NCBI GenBank assembly: GCA_016288675.1
Contig: JAEELC010000026.1
Span: forward strand, 1-21,672
Direction of reading: 5' to 3'
DNA: 21,672 bases
Source of the DNA: Acholeplasmatales bacterium
GTDB taxonomy: Bacteria; Bacillota_I; Bacilli_A; Acholeplasmatales; Anaeroplasmataceae
Numbering within the stretch: position 1 is the first letter of the stretch; every line of letters starts with the position of its first letter. The position numbers were made by a program, and so were the translations under genes. Positions 15,263-21,672 of this stretch are shown one piece after another. The notes under the pieces were generated by a model. The model was not told the origin of the DNA, did no database searches, and saw only the letters and a program-made list of their open reading frames with translations.

Positions 15263-15295
15263 TTAAGTAATTATTAAAAAGTTAGGAATGATTAT

Positions 15296-16768
15296 ATGAA
15301 ATATATATTAACTATAGACCAAGGTACAACTAGTTCAAGAGCTATTTTATTTGATGAAAAAGCTAATAGTGTTGCTAAATATCAAATGGAATTTACTCAA
15401 ATACATAGAAAACCTGGTTTTGTTGAACACAATGCTAATGAAATATATGAAACAGTTATTGAATGTATTAAGAATGTTTTAAACGAATCAAATATTAATG
15501 TTATTGATATTGCTGGTATTGCACTTACTAATCAAAGAGAAACTGCTGTAATGTTTGATAAAGCTGGTAATCCACTTTGTGATGCTATTTGCTGGCAAAG
15601 TAAGCAAAGCGAATATATTGCTCAAAAGCTTATTAAGGAAGGATATGAAGAATTAATATACGAAAAAACAGGTCTTCATATCAATTCTTATTTTAGTGCA
15701 ACTAAAATTAAATATATGTTAGATAATAATAAAAATGTTAGAGAACATTATGATAATAATGATTGCCTATTTGGTACAGTTGACACATTCTTACTTTATA
15801 AGCTAACTGGTGGTAAGTCTTATTATACTGATGCAACTAACGCAAGCCGTACTTTACTTTATAATATTACTACATTAGATTATGATGATGAATTACTAGA
15901 TATCTTTAAAATTAAAAGATCTATTTTACCTAAGGTATTATCTAATAATTCTTGTTTTGGATTTGCAGAAATTGAAGGAGTAAGAATTCCTATTGTTTCT
16001 ATGATAGGTGACCAACAAGCTTCACTTTTTGGACATACTGCATTTAATGAAGGTGAAATGAAGAATACATATGGTACAGGTTGCTTTATGCTTATGAATA
16101 CAGGCAGTACGCCAGTCTTTTCTAAGAATGGTCTACTTACAACTATTGCATATATGATTGATGGTAAACCAACTTATGCACTTGAGGGTTCTGTGTTTGT
16201 GGCAGGTGCTGCTGTTACTTGGCTTCGTGATTCATTAAGAATCATTCAATCAAGTAAGGAAACATATGAAAGAAGTTTAAAGGAGCATGGACATGATTTA
16301 GTCTTTGTACCAGCATTCCAAGGTCTTGGTACACCTTATTGGGATAATGAATGCAAAGGGGCTATGTTTGGTATTTCATTTAATACTACACAAGAATCGG
16401 TTATTAAAGCTACTTTGGAAGCAATTGCTTATCAAGCAAAAGATTTGATGGAGGAAATGAAAAAGGAAACAAGCTTAACTAAAATTAGTTTATCTGTAGA
16501 TGGTGGAGCTTCTGCTAATGATTATTTACTGCAATTTGAATCTGACATTATGCAATGTGTAATTAAGCGCCCTCGCCAAATTGAAACTACAGCTTTAGGT
16601 GCATTCTTTATTGCAGGTTTAAAGCTTAATATCTTTGATAATCTTGCCCAACTTAGAAAGATTAATGAAATTGATAAATATTATTATCCTATCATGTCAG
16701 AAGAGGAATCATCATCACTATATTCTAACTGGCAAAAAGCAGTTAGAGCTTGCATGATGTATAAATAA
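15296..16768 (+). CDS. glpK: Glycerol kinase
   Basis: This cytoplasmic FGGY-family enzyme phosphorylates glycerol with ATP to glycerol 3-phosphate. At 490 residues it has the usual length. The N-terminal phosphate loop is D8-Q-G-T-T-S-S-R15. Also present are N-Q-R-E-T, D-A-T-N-A-S-R-T, G-D-Q-Q-A-S-L-F-G-H (H247), K-N-T-Y-G-T-G, L-E-G-S-V-F-V-A-G, the ATP-site F-Q-G-L-G-T-P-Y-W, and V-D-G-G-A-S-A-N-D. The region that in Bacillus and Enterococcus enzymes carries the histidine phosphorylated by the PTS protein HPr reads C-F-G-F-A-E-I-E-G-V here, with no histidine. Activity is thus probably not stimulated by HPr~P. The start ATG has an AGGA site. The gene is divergent from a TetR-family regulator and monocistronic, with no glpF or glpO beside it. 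Confidence 0.96.
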   Translation: MKYILTIDQGTTSSRAILFDEKANSVAKYQMEFTQIHRKPGFVEHNANEIYETVIECIKNVLNESNINVIDIAGIALTNQRETAVMFDKAGNPLCDAICWQSKQSEYIAQKLIKEGYEELIYEKTGLHINSYFSATKIKYMLDNNKNVREHYDNNDCLFGTVDTFLLYKLTGGKSYYTDATNASRTLLYNITTLDYDDELLDIFKIKRSILPKVLSNNSCFGFAEIEGVRIPIVSMIGDQQASLFGHTAFNEGEMKNTYGTGCFMLMNTGSTPVFSKNGLLTTIAYMIDGKPTYALEGSVFVAGAAVTWLRDSLRIIQSSKETYERSLKEHGHDLVFVPAFQGLGTPYWDNECKGAMFGISFNTTQESVIKATLEAIAYQAKDLMEEMKKETSLTKISLSVDGGASANDYLLQFESDIMQCVIKRPRQIETTALGAFFIAGLKLNIFDNLAQLRKINEIDKYYYPIMSEEESSSLYSNWQKAVRACMMYK

Positions 16769-16773
16769 AAATT

Positions 16774-16805
16774 AGTGCTTATTTATTTAAAATAAGCACT
16801 TTTTG
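16774..16805 (+). terminator. Intrinsic terminator after glpK
   Basis: An 11-bp perfect stem AGTGCTTATTT (16774-16784) / AAATAAGCACT (16790-16800) with a 5-base loop is followed by TTTT. It lies just after the glpK stop codon. Confidence 0.85.
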
Positions 16806-16814
16806 TTATATAAT
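16786..16814 (+). promoter_or_regulatory. Candidate promoter before the YqeY-like gene
   Basis: TATAAT (16809-16814) has a 4-of-6 -35 match TTTAAA (16786-16791) at 17 bases, embedded in the glpK terminator. Transcription would start at about 16820, just past an upstream in-frame ATG at 16816, which supports the later start at 16855. Confidence 0.5.
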
Positions 16815-16854
16815 AATGTTGTTAAAATCATTTATAAAAAAAGAGGTATTTCAT

Positions 16855-17277
16855 ATGTTATTTGATGATTTAAAAAAAGCTAAAATGCAAGCAATGAAAG
16901 ATCATGACGCTGAAGCTCGTTCAGTTCTTGAATCAGTAATTAGCCGTTCTATGTTACAACAAGTTGAACTTAAGGCTAATGGTAAAGAACTTACTGATTC
17001 TGATGTCTTAAACAATATTCAAAAAGTTGTAAAAGAACTTGAAGAAGAAAAGGCTGGTTTTCAAACAGCTGGTAGAAATGAAATCGTTGCTGAATTAAGC
17101 AAAAAAATTGAATTCATATCTAAATTCTTACCTAAGCAATTAACTGAAGAAGAAATAAAAAATATTATTTCAACTTTAGAAGACAAATCAATTCCTGCAG
17201 TTATGAAACATTTTAAGACTAATTATAATGGTCAATGTGATATGGGACTAGTTTCTCGTATTGCTAAGAATGCTTAA
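16855..17277 (+). CDS. yqeY: GatB/YqeY-domain protein
   Basis: A 140-residue helical protein of the YqeY family, which is related to the C-terminal tRNA-recognising domain of the GatB amidotransferase subunit. Family marks: an N-terminal L-F-D-D-L-K-K-A-K-M-Q-A-M-K, S-V-L-E-S-V-I-S, E-E-E-K-A-G-F (E-x-x-x-A), and the E-F-I-S-K-F-L-P-K-Q-L-T-E-E-E-I region. The C-terminal M-G-L-V-S-R-I-A-K is also typical. Free-standing YqeY has no settled function, though tRNA binding is suspected. I chose the ATG at 16855 with an AAGAGGT site over the upstream ATG at 16816, which coincides with the predicted transcription start. The next gene begins 2 bases after its stop. Confidence 0.88.
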   Translation: MLFDDLKKAKMQAMKDHDAEARSVLESVISRSMLQQVELKANGKELTDSDVLNNIQKVVKELEEEKAGFQTAGRNEIVAELSKKIEFISKFLPKQLTEEEIKNIISTLEDKSIPAVMKHFKTNYNGQCDMGLVSRIAKNA

Positions 17278-17279
17278 TA

Positions 17280-18134
17280 ATGATAATTAAGGGATCGTTG
17301 TGTTTACAAGGAGGCGCCATGCGTAGTGTATTTACGGATGGTGCCCTTGATTGTTTAATGGACCATGATATTTATTTTTCTGATGTGTACTCTGTATCAG
17401 CTGCAAGTAAAGACATGGTTTATTATCTTCTTGGGAAAAAGAAGGAGTCTTTAAATTTAAATTTATTGTGCTGCAAGGATGAAAATGTCATAAATTTAGG
17501 AAATGTATTATTTGGTAAATCCGCTTTTAATAGCGAATATTTTTTTAATAACTTACAAAAAAATAATTATCCAGTAAATTATGACGCATTAAAAAATAGT
17601 GATATCAATTTTTATATTGGTGCTACTAATCTAAATACTCATAAAATTGAGTATTTTACTAAAGAGAATGAAAATCTAGAAAAATGTATTCTAGCAAGTT
17701 GTTCAATTCCAGTTGTACAACAACCAGTTAATATAAATAATAATTTATATGTAGATGGTGGAGTTTGTGAAAATATTCCATTTAGTACTGCGTTAGAATC
17801 TAGCAGTAATAAGGTTGTATGTATTGCTACTCGTGAGAAAGGTTATAGAAAAAGTGCTGAAGCTGCGTCTAAAGAAAATTTCTTTATTAATATGAAATAT
17901 AGAAATGAACCAGAGACATTGAAGCTTTTAACTTCAGTAACTGAAAGATATAATGAAGAAATGGATAATTTAGATAAATTAACTGAAGAAGGTAAATTAT
18001 TTACAATTTATTTATCTAAGCCTACTGATGTTGATCATTTTGAAAAAGATGAACAAAAGCTTCGTGATTTATATAATGATGGCTATAATCAAATGGAAAA
18101 AAATATTGAACAGCTTTTAAAATATTTAATGTAA
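17280..18134 (+). CDS. Patatin-like phospholipase family protein with altered nucleophile elbow
   Basis: A 284-residue patatin-fold hydrolase relative (YjjU/RssA-like). The N-terminal oxyanion region reads L-Q-G-G-A-M-R-S-V-F. The nucleophile elbow, normally G-x-S-x-G, reads Y-S-V-S-A-A-S, so both flanking glycines are replaced while the serine (about residue 41) remains. The second half of the catalytic dyad, Y-V-D-G-G-V-C-E-N-I-P-F, is intact. An I-P-V-V segment typical of the family follows A-S-C-S. No signal peptide is present, so it probably acts on lipids at the inner membrane face. The start at 17280 has no clear ribosome site and lies 2 bases after the yqeY stop, suggesting coupling. 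A later ATG at 17319 has a strong AAGGAGG but would delete the oxyanion strand. Confidence 0.82.
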   Translation: MIIKGSLCLQGGAMRSVFTDGALDCLMDHDIYFSDVYSVSAASKDMVYYLLGKKKESLNLNLLCCKDENVINLGNVLFGKSAFNSEYFFNNLQKNNYPVNYDALKNSDINFYIGATNLNTHKIEYFTKENENLEKCILASCSIPVVQQPVNINNNLYVDGGVCENIPFSTALESSSNKVVCIATREKGYRKSAEAASKENFFINMKYRNEPETLKLLTSVTERYNEEMDNLDKLTEEGKLFTIYLSKPTDVDHFEKDEQKLRDLYNDGYNQMEKNIEQLLKYLM

Positions 18135-18144
18135 GGAGATTAAT

Positions 18145-19653
18145 ATGGGAGTTAAGGAAGCTTTTAAAAAATATAAAGAAACTAATGAACTTGTTAGTAA
18201 ATATAATTATGCTAATTTTATTTTAGGATTTGATGTTGAAACTGATTGTCCTGAAAAAGATAAAGAAAGAAGCTATGAGGTTCAAGATTTCTTTCGTCAA
18301 AAGGCTTTAGATATTATTTTATCTAAAGAAACTCAAGATAATCTTAAGTATCTTTATGACAATAAAGAACTCTTAGAAGAATTTGAAAGAAAGCAAATCG
18401 AAGAAGATTATAAAGAGGTATTAAAGCTTAATAAGATTCCACATGATGAATTAATTAAGCATATGCAAAATGAAAACAGAGCGGGTCTAGCATGGAAGAG
18501 AGCTCGTATTAATTTAGATTATTCAAATTTTGAAAAGGAATTAAATGAACTTATTTCATATAATTTTAAATATATTGATTGGATGAAGAAGGAATATAAG
18601 CATCCTTTAGATATTTTATTAGATGATATGGAAGATGGATTTAATGTTGCAAAATATGATGAGTTCTTTGATTTGATTAAGAAAGATATCGTCCCACTTG
18701 CAAAGAAAATCTGTAGCTTACCTAAGCTATATAACACAAAGCTTGATAATATGAAATTTGATAAGTATAAGCAAATGAAGATTACAGAAGAAATTTGTGC
18801 AATGATGGGTTATACTAATCAAAATGGTTGTGTAAGAGAAACTATTCATCCTTTTACTAATGGTATAAATTCAAATGATGTAAGAATTACAACAGCTTAT
18901 GATGAATCTTTATTCTTATCTAATATCTATTCTGTAATGCATGAGGCTGGACACGCTTTATATGAATTAGGTCAAGATCCACGTCTTAATGAAACTTCAT
19001 TATTTGGTGGAACTAGTATGGGTATTCATGAATCTCAAAGCCGTTTTATGGAAAATTATTTAGGCCGTTCATACGCATTTACCAAAAAACTTTATTCTAT
19101 TTTAAAGAAGGAATTTCCAGAAGAATTTAGTGAGATAACAGTTGATGATTTATATAAATATGCTAATTATGTATCTAATCAATTTAAGAGAACTGAAGCT
19201 GATGAATTAACTTATTCAATTCATATTTTAATTCGTTATGAGGTTGAAAAAGCTTTATTTAATAAAGAAATAACTCCAGAACAAATTAGTGATAAATTTA
19301 ATGATTTATTTGAAGAATATTTAGGTGTACGTCCTTCTAATAAGCTTGAAGGTTGTTTCCAAGATGTTCATTGGTCAAGCGGATTTGGTTATTTCCCTAC
19401 ATATGCATTAGGTAATGCCTATGCAGCTATGTTTTATAACAAGATGAAGGAAACATTAGATATTGATTCATTAATGGAAGAAGGTAATTTCGCTCCAATA
19501 AATGAATGGCTTGATAAGAATGTACATACATTTGGTAAATCTAAGAAAAATCTTGAAATTATTAAAGATACATGCAATGAAGACTTCACTCCTAAGTATT
19601 ATATTGAATACTTAAAGAATAAATTTGAAACCATTTATAATATTAAGGATTAA
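18145..19653 (+). CDS. M32-family metallocarboxypeptidase (carboxypeptidase Taq)
   Basis: This cytoplasmic zinc-dependent carboxypeptidase removes C-terminal residues from peptides. At 502 residues it has the usual M32 length. The active-site motif H266-E-A-G-H270 is followed by the third metal-ligand segment G-I-H295-E-S-Q-S-R with E296, and Y-L-G-R-S after it, all diagnostic of M32. The I/R-T-A-Y-D-E-S and R-x-x-x-H-P-F-T blocks upstream and the G-x-L-Q-D-x-H-W-S-like segment (E-G-C-F-Q-D-V-H-W-S-S-G) near the end also match. The gene starts 10 bases after the patatin-like gene with a strong AAGGAGAT site. Physiological role is general peptide turnover. Confidence 0.93.
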   Translation: MGVKEAFKKYKETNELVSKYNYANFILGFDVETDCPEKDKERSYEVQDFFRQKALDIILSKETQDNLKYLYDNKELLEEFERKQIEEDYKEVLKLNKIPHDELIKHMQNENRAGLAWKRARINLDYSNFEKELNELISYNFKYIDWMKKEYKHPLDILLDDMEDGFNVAKYDEFFDLIKKDIVPLAKKICSLPKLYNTKLDNMKFDKYKQMKITEEICAMMGYTNQNGCVRETIHPFTNGINSNDVRITTAYDESLFLSNIYSVMHEAGHALYELGQDPRLNETSLFGGTSMGIHESQSRFMENYLGRSYAFTKKLYSILKKEFPEEFSEITVDDLYKYANYVSNQFKRTEADELTYSIHILIRYEVEKALFNKEITPEQISDKFNDLFEEYLGVRPSNKLEGCFQDVHWSSGFGYFPTYALGNAYAAMFYNKMKETLDIDSLMEEGNFAPINEWLDKNVHTFGKSKKNLEIIKDTCNEDFTPKYYIEYLKNKFETIYNIKD

Positions 19654-19655
19654 TT

Positions 19656-20204
19656 ATGTTACCTTTAATTATATTTTTTTCAGTTATATTAGTATTATTA
19701 ATTTCTTTAATTATTTATTATGCATATAATCAAATCATTTGGTTTAAAGTTAGTAAATTCTATACTAAGGCAGATTTTGAAAATGCTATTAAAGAAATTG
19801 ATAGATTGTATTCACATGCTACAAATTCTATCAAAAAGAAATTTAATGTATATAAAGCTAGTTCAGCCTTAATGCTAAATGATGATAATACATTTTTAGA
19901 TACTATTAAATTAATTAATAAGAATAGTAGAACTTATGGACCATATTATTATTACTATCTGCTTGCGTATCTTTTAATGCATGATGAATATAATCGTGCA
20001 GAGGAAATCTATGGCATATTAACTAATGATTTGAATACTGGTCGTGAGTTTGATTTAGTTACTCCTCTTGCAATTTTACTTGCACATAAAGGAGATAGTA
20101 AAGCTTATAAAAAGCTTAGAGATTTAAAGAGAAATAATCATATTGATGCAACATTTATGAATGTTGCCAATAAATTTATTAGAGAGAATAAGAGAAATGA
20201 TTAA
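19656..20204 (+). CDS. Membrane-anchored helical-repeat (TPR-like) protein
   Basis: I do not recognise this 182-residue protein. Residues 3-25 form one hydrophobic membrane segment (L-I-I-F-F-S-V-I-L-V-L-L-I onward). The rest is a soluble, helical domain with paired helices reminiscent of TPR repeats: the stretch F-E-N-A-I-K-E-I-D-R-L-Y, then Y-Y-Y-Y-Y-L-L-A-Y-L with five consecutive tyrosines, E-Y-N-R-A-E-E-I-Y, and a final A-Y-K-K-L-R-D-L. The orientation with a short N-terminus suggests the domain is cytoplasmic or anchored at the surface. It starts 2 bases after the peptidase gene and overlaps the next gene by 8 bases, so it is part of the same operon. The role is unknown. Confidence 0.75.
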   Translation: MLPLIIFFSVILVLLISLIIYYAYNQIIWFKVSKFYTKADFENAIKEIDRLYSHATNSIKKKFNVYKASSALMLNDDNTFLDTIKLINKNSRTYGPYYYYYLLAYLLMHDEYNRAEEIYGILTNDLNTGREFDLVTPLAILLAHKGDSKAYKKLRDLKRNNHIDATFMNVANKFIRENKRND

Positions 20205-21468
20205 AATTATTGATGGATTTAATTTTGATTTTGTTGATACACCATCTTTATTTTCTACTCTTAAAGAATATGAAAAAATTGGGTATTCCTTTGAAGGAAC
20301 CCACTTTTTTTCACTAAAGGTTAGAAAAAATAACGAAGATATTTATATTACTGATCAAAATGAAAATGTGTTAAAAAAATATATGTATCAAAAATGTGAG
20401 ATTATTAAGCCTGATTTTAGCCAAAGCCAATTAACTCTTGTTTCAGGTATTATTAATAACTTTAATGGTAAATCAAATTTTAAAGTAGATAAAAACATTT
20501 TTGATAAGAAATATAGCAGGGTTATATATTTATTACTTGATGGTTTAGGTAATAATATTCTAAATATTTTAGATGAAGATTCTTTTTTAAGAAGACATTA
20601 TTTTAAATCTGGTATTTCTATTTTTCCTTCTACGACAGCTGCTGCTACTACTAGTATAAAAACAGGTCTTGTACCTTTAGAAACTGGCTGGACAGGTTGG
20701 TTTAATTATTTTAGAGAAGAGCATAGAAATTTAATCTTATTTAATGGTAAAGATTATTATAATAACGAGCAAGTTAATAATAATGGATTTAAAATTATGC
20801 CATATAAAATGTATTATGATAATATTGTTTGTATGGGTGGATGTATTGAACCTGATTTTTCAAATGAAGCTTATAAATTTAGTGATTCACTGGATAGAGC
20901 ATTAAATAAGATAAAAAAAGGTTATCAAACTTTATATATTTATGATACTAATCCAGATGAATTATTACATCAGTTTGGTACTGAAAGTAGTGAAGTAAAA
21001 GAATGCTTAATTGAATATGATAAGCTAATTGAAAAATTTTATAATTCTCTACCTCTAGATACATTATTATTAATAGCTCCTGACCATTCACATATTGATG
21101 TTATCAACCATCCGTTTTATTTAAATAGCGAATTAAATGAAATGTTAGAAAGACGACCTGCAAATGATTCTAGATGTATTACTTTTAAAGTTAAAGATGA
21201 ATATAAAAATATTTTTGAGGAATCATTCAATAAATATTATAAAGAATATTATTTAATAATGCCTTCTAAAAAAGCTGTTGAAGAAGGATATCTTGGCTTT
21301 AGTGATAAGGTTAATGATAGAATAGATGATTTCTTAGCTGATTTTGTAGCCATTGCAACTGATCATCTATATTTGAATTTGAGTGAAAATTCTCATATAA
21401 TGGCATCTGCTCATGCAGGTATTACAAAAGAAGAAATGGATATTCCATTTATTGTTTGTAAGAAGTAA
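20197..21468 (+). CDS. Alkaline-phosphatase-superfamily phosphodiesterase/pyrophosphatase (NPP-like)
   Basis: The 423-residue protein carries the whole set of metal ligands of the alkaline phosphatase superfamily: D115 in L-L-L-D-G-L-G, a nucleophile threonine in P144-S-T-T147, D254 and H258 in P-D-E-L-L-H, D296-H297 in A-P-D-H-S-H, and H406 in A-S-A-H-A-G. These bind two zinc ions and cleave phosphodiester or pyrophosphate bonds, as in nucleotide pyrophosphatases. An N-terminal region of about 105 residues has no counterpart I recognise. No signal peptide is seen, so it is probably cytoplasmic. I chose the ATG at 20197, which overlaps the upstream gene by 8 bases, over an ATG at 20161 inside that gene. 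The substrate is not predictable. Confidence 0.85.
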   Translation: MIKIIDGFNFDFVDTPSLFSTLKEYEKIGYSFEGTHFFSLKVRKNNEDIYITDQNENVLKKYMYQKCEIIKPDFSQSQLTLVSGIINNFNGKSNFKVDKNIFDKKYSRVIYLLLDGLGNNILNILDEDSFLRRHYFKSGISIFPSTTAAATTSIKTGLVPLETGWTGWFNYFREEHRNLILFNGKDYYNNEQVNNNGFKIMPYKMYYDNIVCMGGCIEPDFSNEAYKFSDSLDRALNKIKKGYQTLYIYDTNPDELLHQFGTESSEVKECLIEYDKLIEKFYNSLPLDTLLLIAPDHSHIDVINHPFYLNSELNEMLERRPANDSRCITFKVKDEYKNIFEESFNKYYKEYYLIMPSKKAVEEGYLGFSDKVNDRIDDFLADFVAIATDHLYLNLSENSHIMASAHAGITKEEMDIPFIVCKK

Positions 21469-21471
21469 TAC

Positions 21472-21500
21472 TTAAAAAATTATTTAAGTTGTGGTAAAAT
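21472..21500 (+). promoter_or_regulatory. Candidate promoter before the final partial gene
   Basis: TAAAAT (21495-21500) has a TGG extended -10 in front and TTAAAA (21472-21477) at 17 bases. A 7-bp inverted repeat ACTTAAA/TTTAAGT (21470-21476 and 21483-21489) covers the -35 to spacer region. It lacks a T-run, so it is not a terminator for the upstream gene. Confidence 0.45.
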
Positions 21501-21519
21501 AATAGATACAGGTGAGCAT

Positions 21520-21672
21520 ATGAAAGTTAATTTTACTAATAATATTGTGATTACTGAAGGTAATCATAAACACAAACTTGATGTGTCTAAATATAGAACA
21601 TTAATTAGAAATATCTTTAAGTCAATTAATGACGAACATATTATGAATATAATCTTTGTTGATAGTGATACT
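21520..21672 (+). CDS. ybeY: Probable endoribonuclease YbeY, N-terminal part (cut by window end)
   Basis: The frame opens at an ATG with an AGGTGA site and stays open for 51 codons to the window edge. The N-terminus M-K-V-N-F-T-N-N and the I-I-F-V-D-S-D strand around residues 44-50 resemble the first half of YbeY (rRNA maturation RNase), whose members read V-x-L-V-D-D-E-E-I at this place. The catalytic H-x-x-x-H-x-x-x-x-x-H lies beyond the window, so the call rests on a short stretch and could be wrong. It probably has its own promoter. Confidence 0.5.
   Translation, partial: MKVNFTNNIVITEGNHKHKLDVSKYRTLIRNIFKSINDEHIMNIIFVDSDT

Noticed and set aside
21470..21489. Terminator after the phosphodiesterase gene
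   Set aside because: The 7-bp AT-only stem is not followed by a T-run and instead overlaps a likely promoter for the next gene.
1..21672. CRISPR array, insertion sequence or prophage
   Set aside because: No spaced direct repeats, no transposase or integrase motif, no phage structural gene and no terminal repeats were found on reading both strands.

Overview
The window looks like chromosomal DNA from a very AT-rich, low-GC Gram-positive-type bacterium. Supporting signs are GGAGG-type ribosome binding sites, sigma-A-like TTGACA/TATAAT promoters, U-tailed intrinsic terminators, one lipoprotein signal with an L-A-S-C lipobox, TTG as an occasional start codon, a CCA-encoding tRNA-Cys, and reading frames that behave under the standard code (no sign of TGA read as Trp). 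The gene content (YqeY, DUF1653, fused ABC/FtsX exporter, M32 peptidase, TetR/glycerol kinase pair) suits Bacilli-type Bacillota, perhaps an uncultivated gut lineage near Erysipelotrichia or RF39-like groups. That placement is an inference. All genes are on the + strand except one TetR-family regulator. I see no phage, insertion sequence or CRISPR array, so this reads as core or lightly accessory chromosome.

Layout. Positions 1-4742 hold one tightly spaced cluster: the C-terminal end of a PD-(D/E)XK-type nuclease, an unrecognised 310-residue protein, a P-type ATPase of a PEGL-motif subgroup, and a DEDDh exonuclease with an unassigned C-terminal half, closed by a terminator. Positions 4743-9848 hold a phosphonate-type ABC importer: a lipoprotein binding protein, an ATPase and two permeases. 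It runs on, with coupled start codons, into a small P-loop kinase and a metallo-beta-lactamase-fold hydrolase, ending in a terminator. Its leader has two candidate promoters, a cre-like operator and an 8-bp hairpin, and a strong hairpin separates the binding-protein gene from the rest. Positions 9898-11064 hold a hydroxyacid-dehydrogenase relative without the catalytic triad, overlapping a DUF1653 gene. Positions 11123-13926 hold one large ABC ATPase/FtsX permease fusion.

Positions 13975-14134 are a complete tRNA-Cys unit with promoter and terminator. A YccF membrane protein follows, convergent with the TetR-family gene through a shared bidirectional terminator. The TetR-family gene is divergent from glycerol kinase (glpK), which suggests local control of glycerol use. 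Positions 16786-21468 hold a run of tightly packed genes: YqeY-like protein, patatin-like hydrolase, M32 carboxypeptidase, a membrane-anchored helical-repeat protein and an alkaline-phosphatase-superfamily phosphodiesterase. The window ends inside the first 51 codons of what is probably ybeY.

The points most worth attention are: the importer fused in one operon to a kinase and a hydrolase without any C-P lyase genes; an EF-hand-like loop in the binding protein; the catalytically degenerate dehydrogenase; the unusual nucleophile elbow of the patatin-like protein; and a glycerol kinase lacking the PTS phosphorylation histidine.
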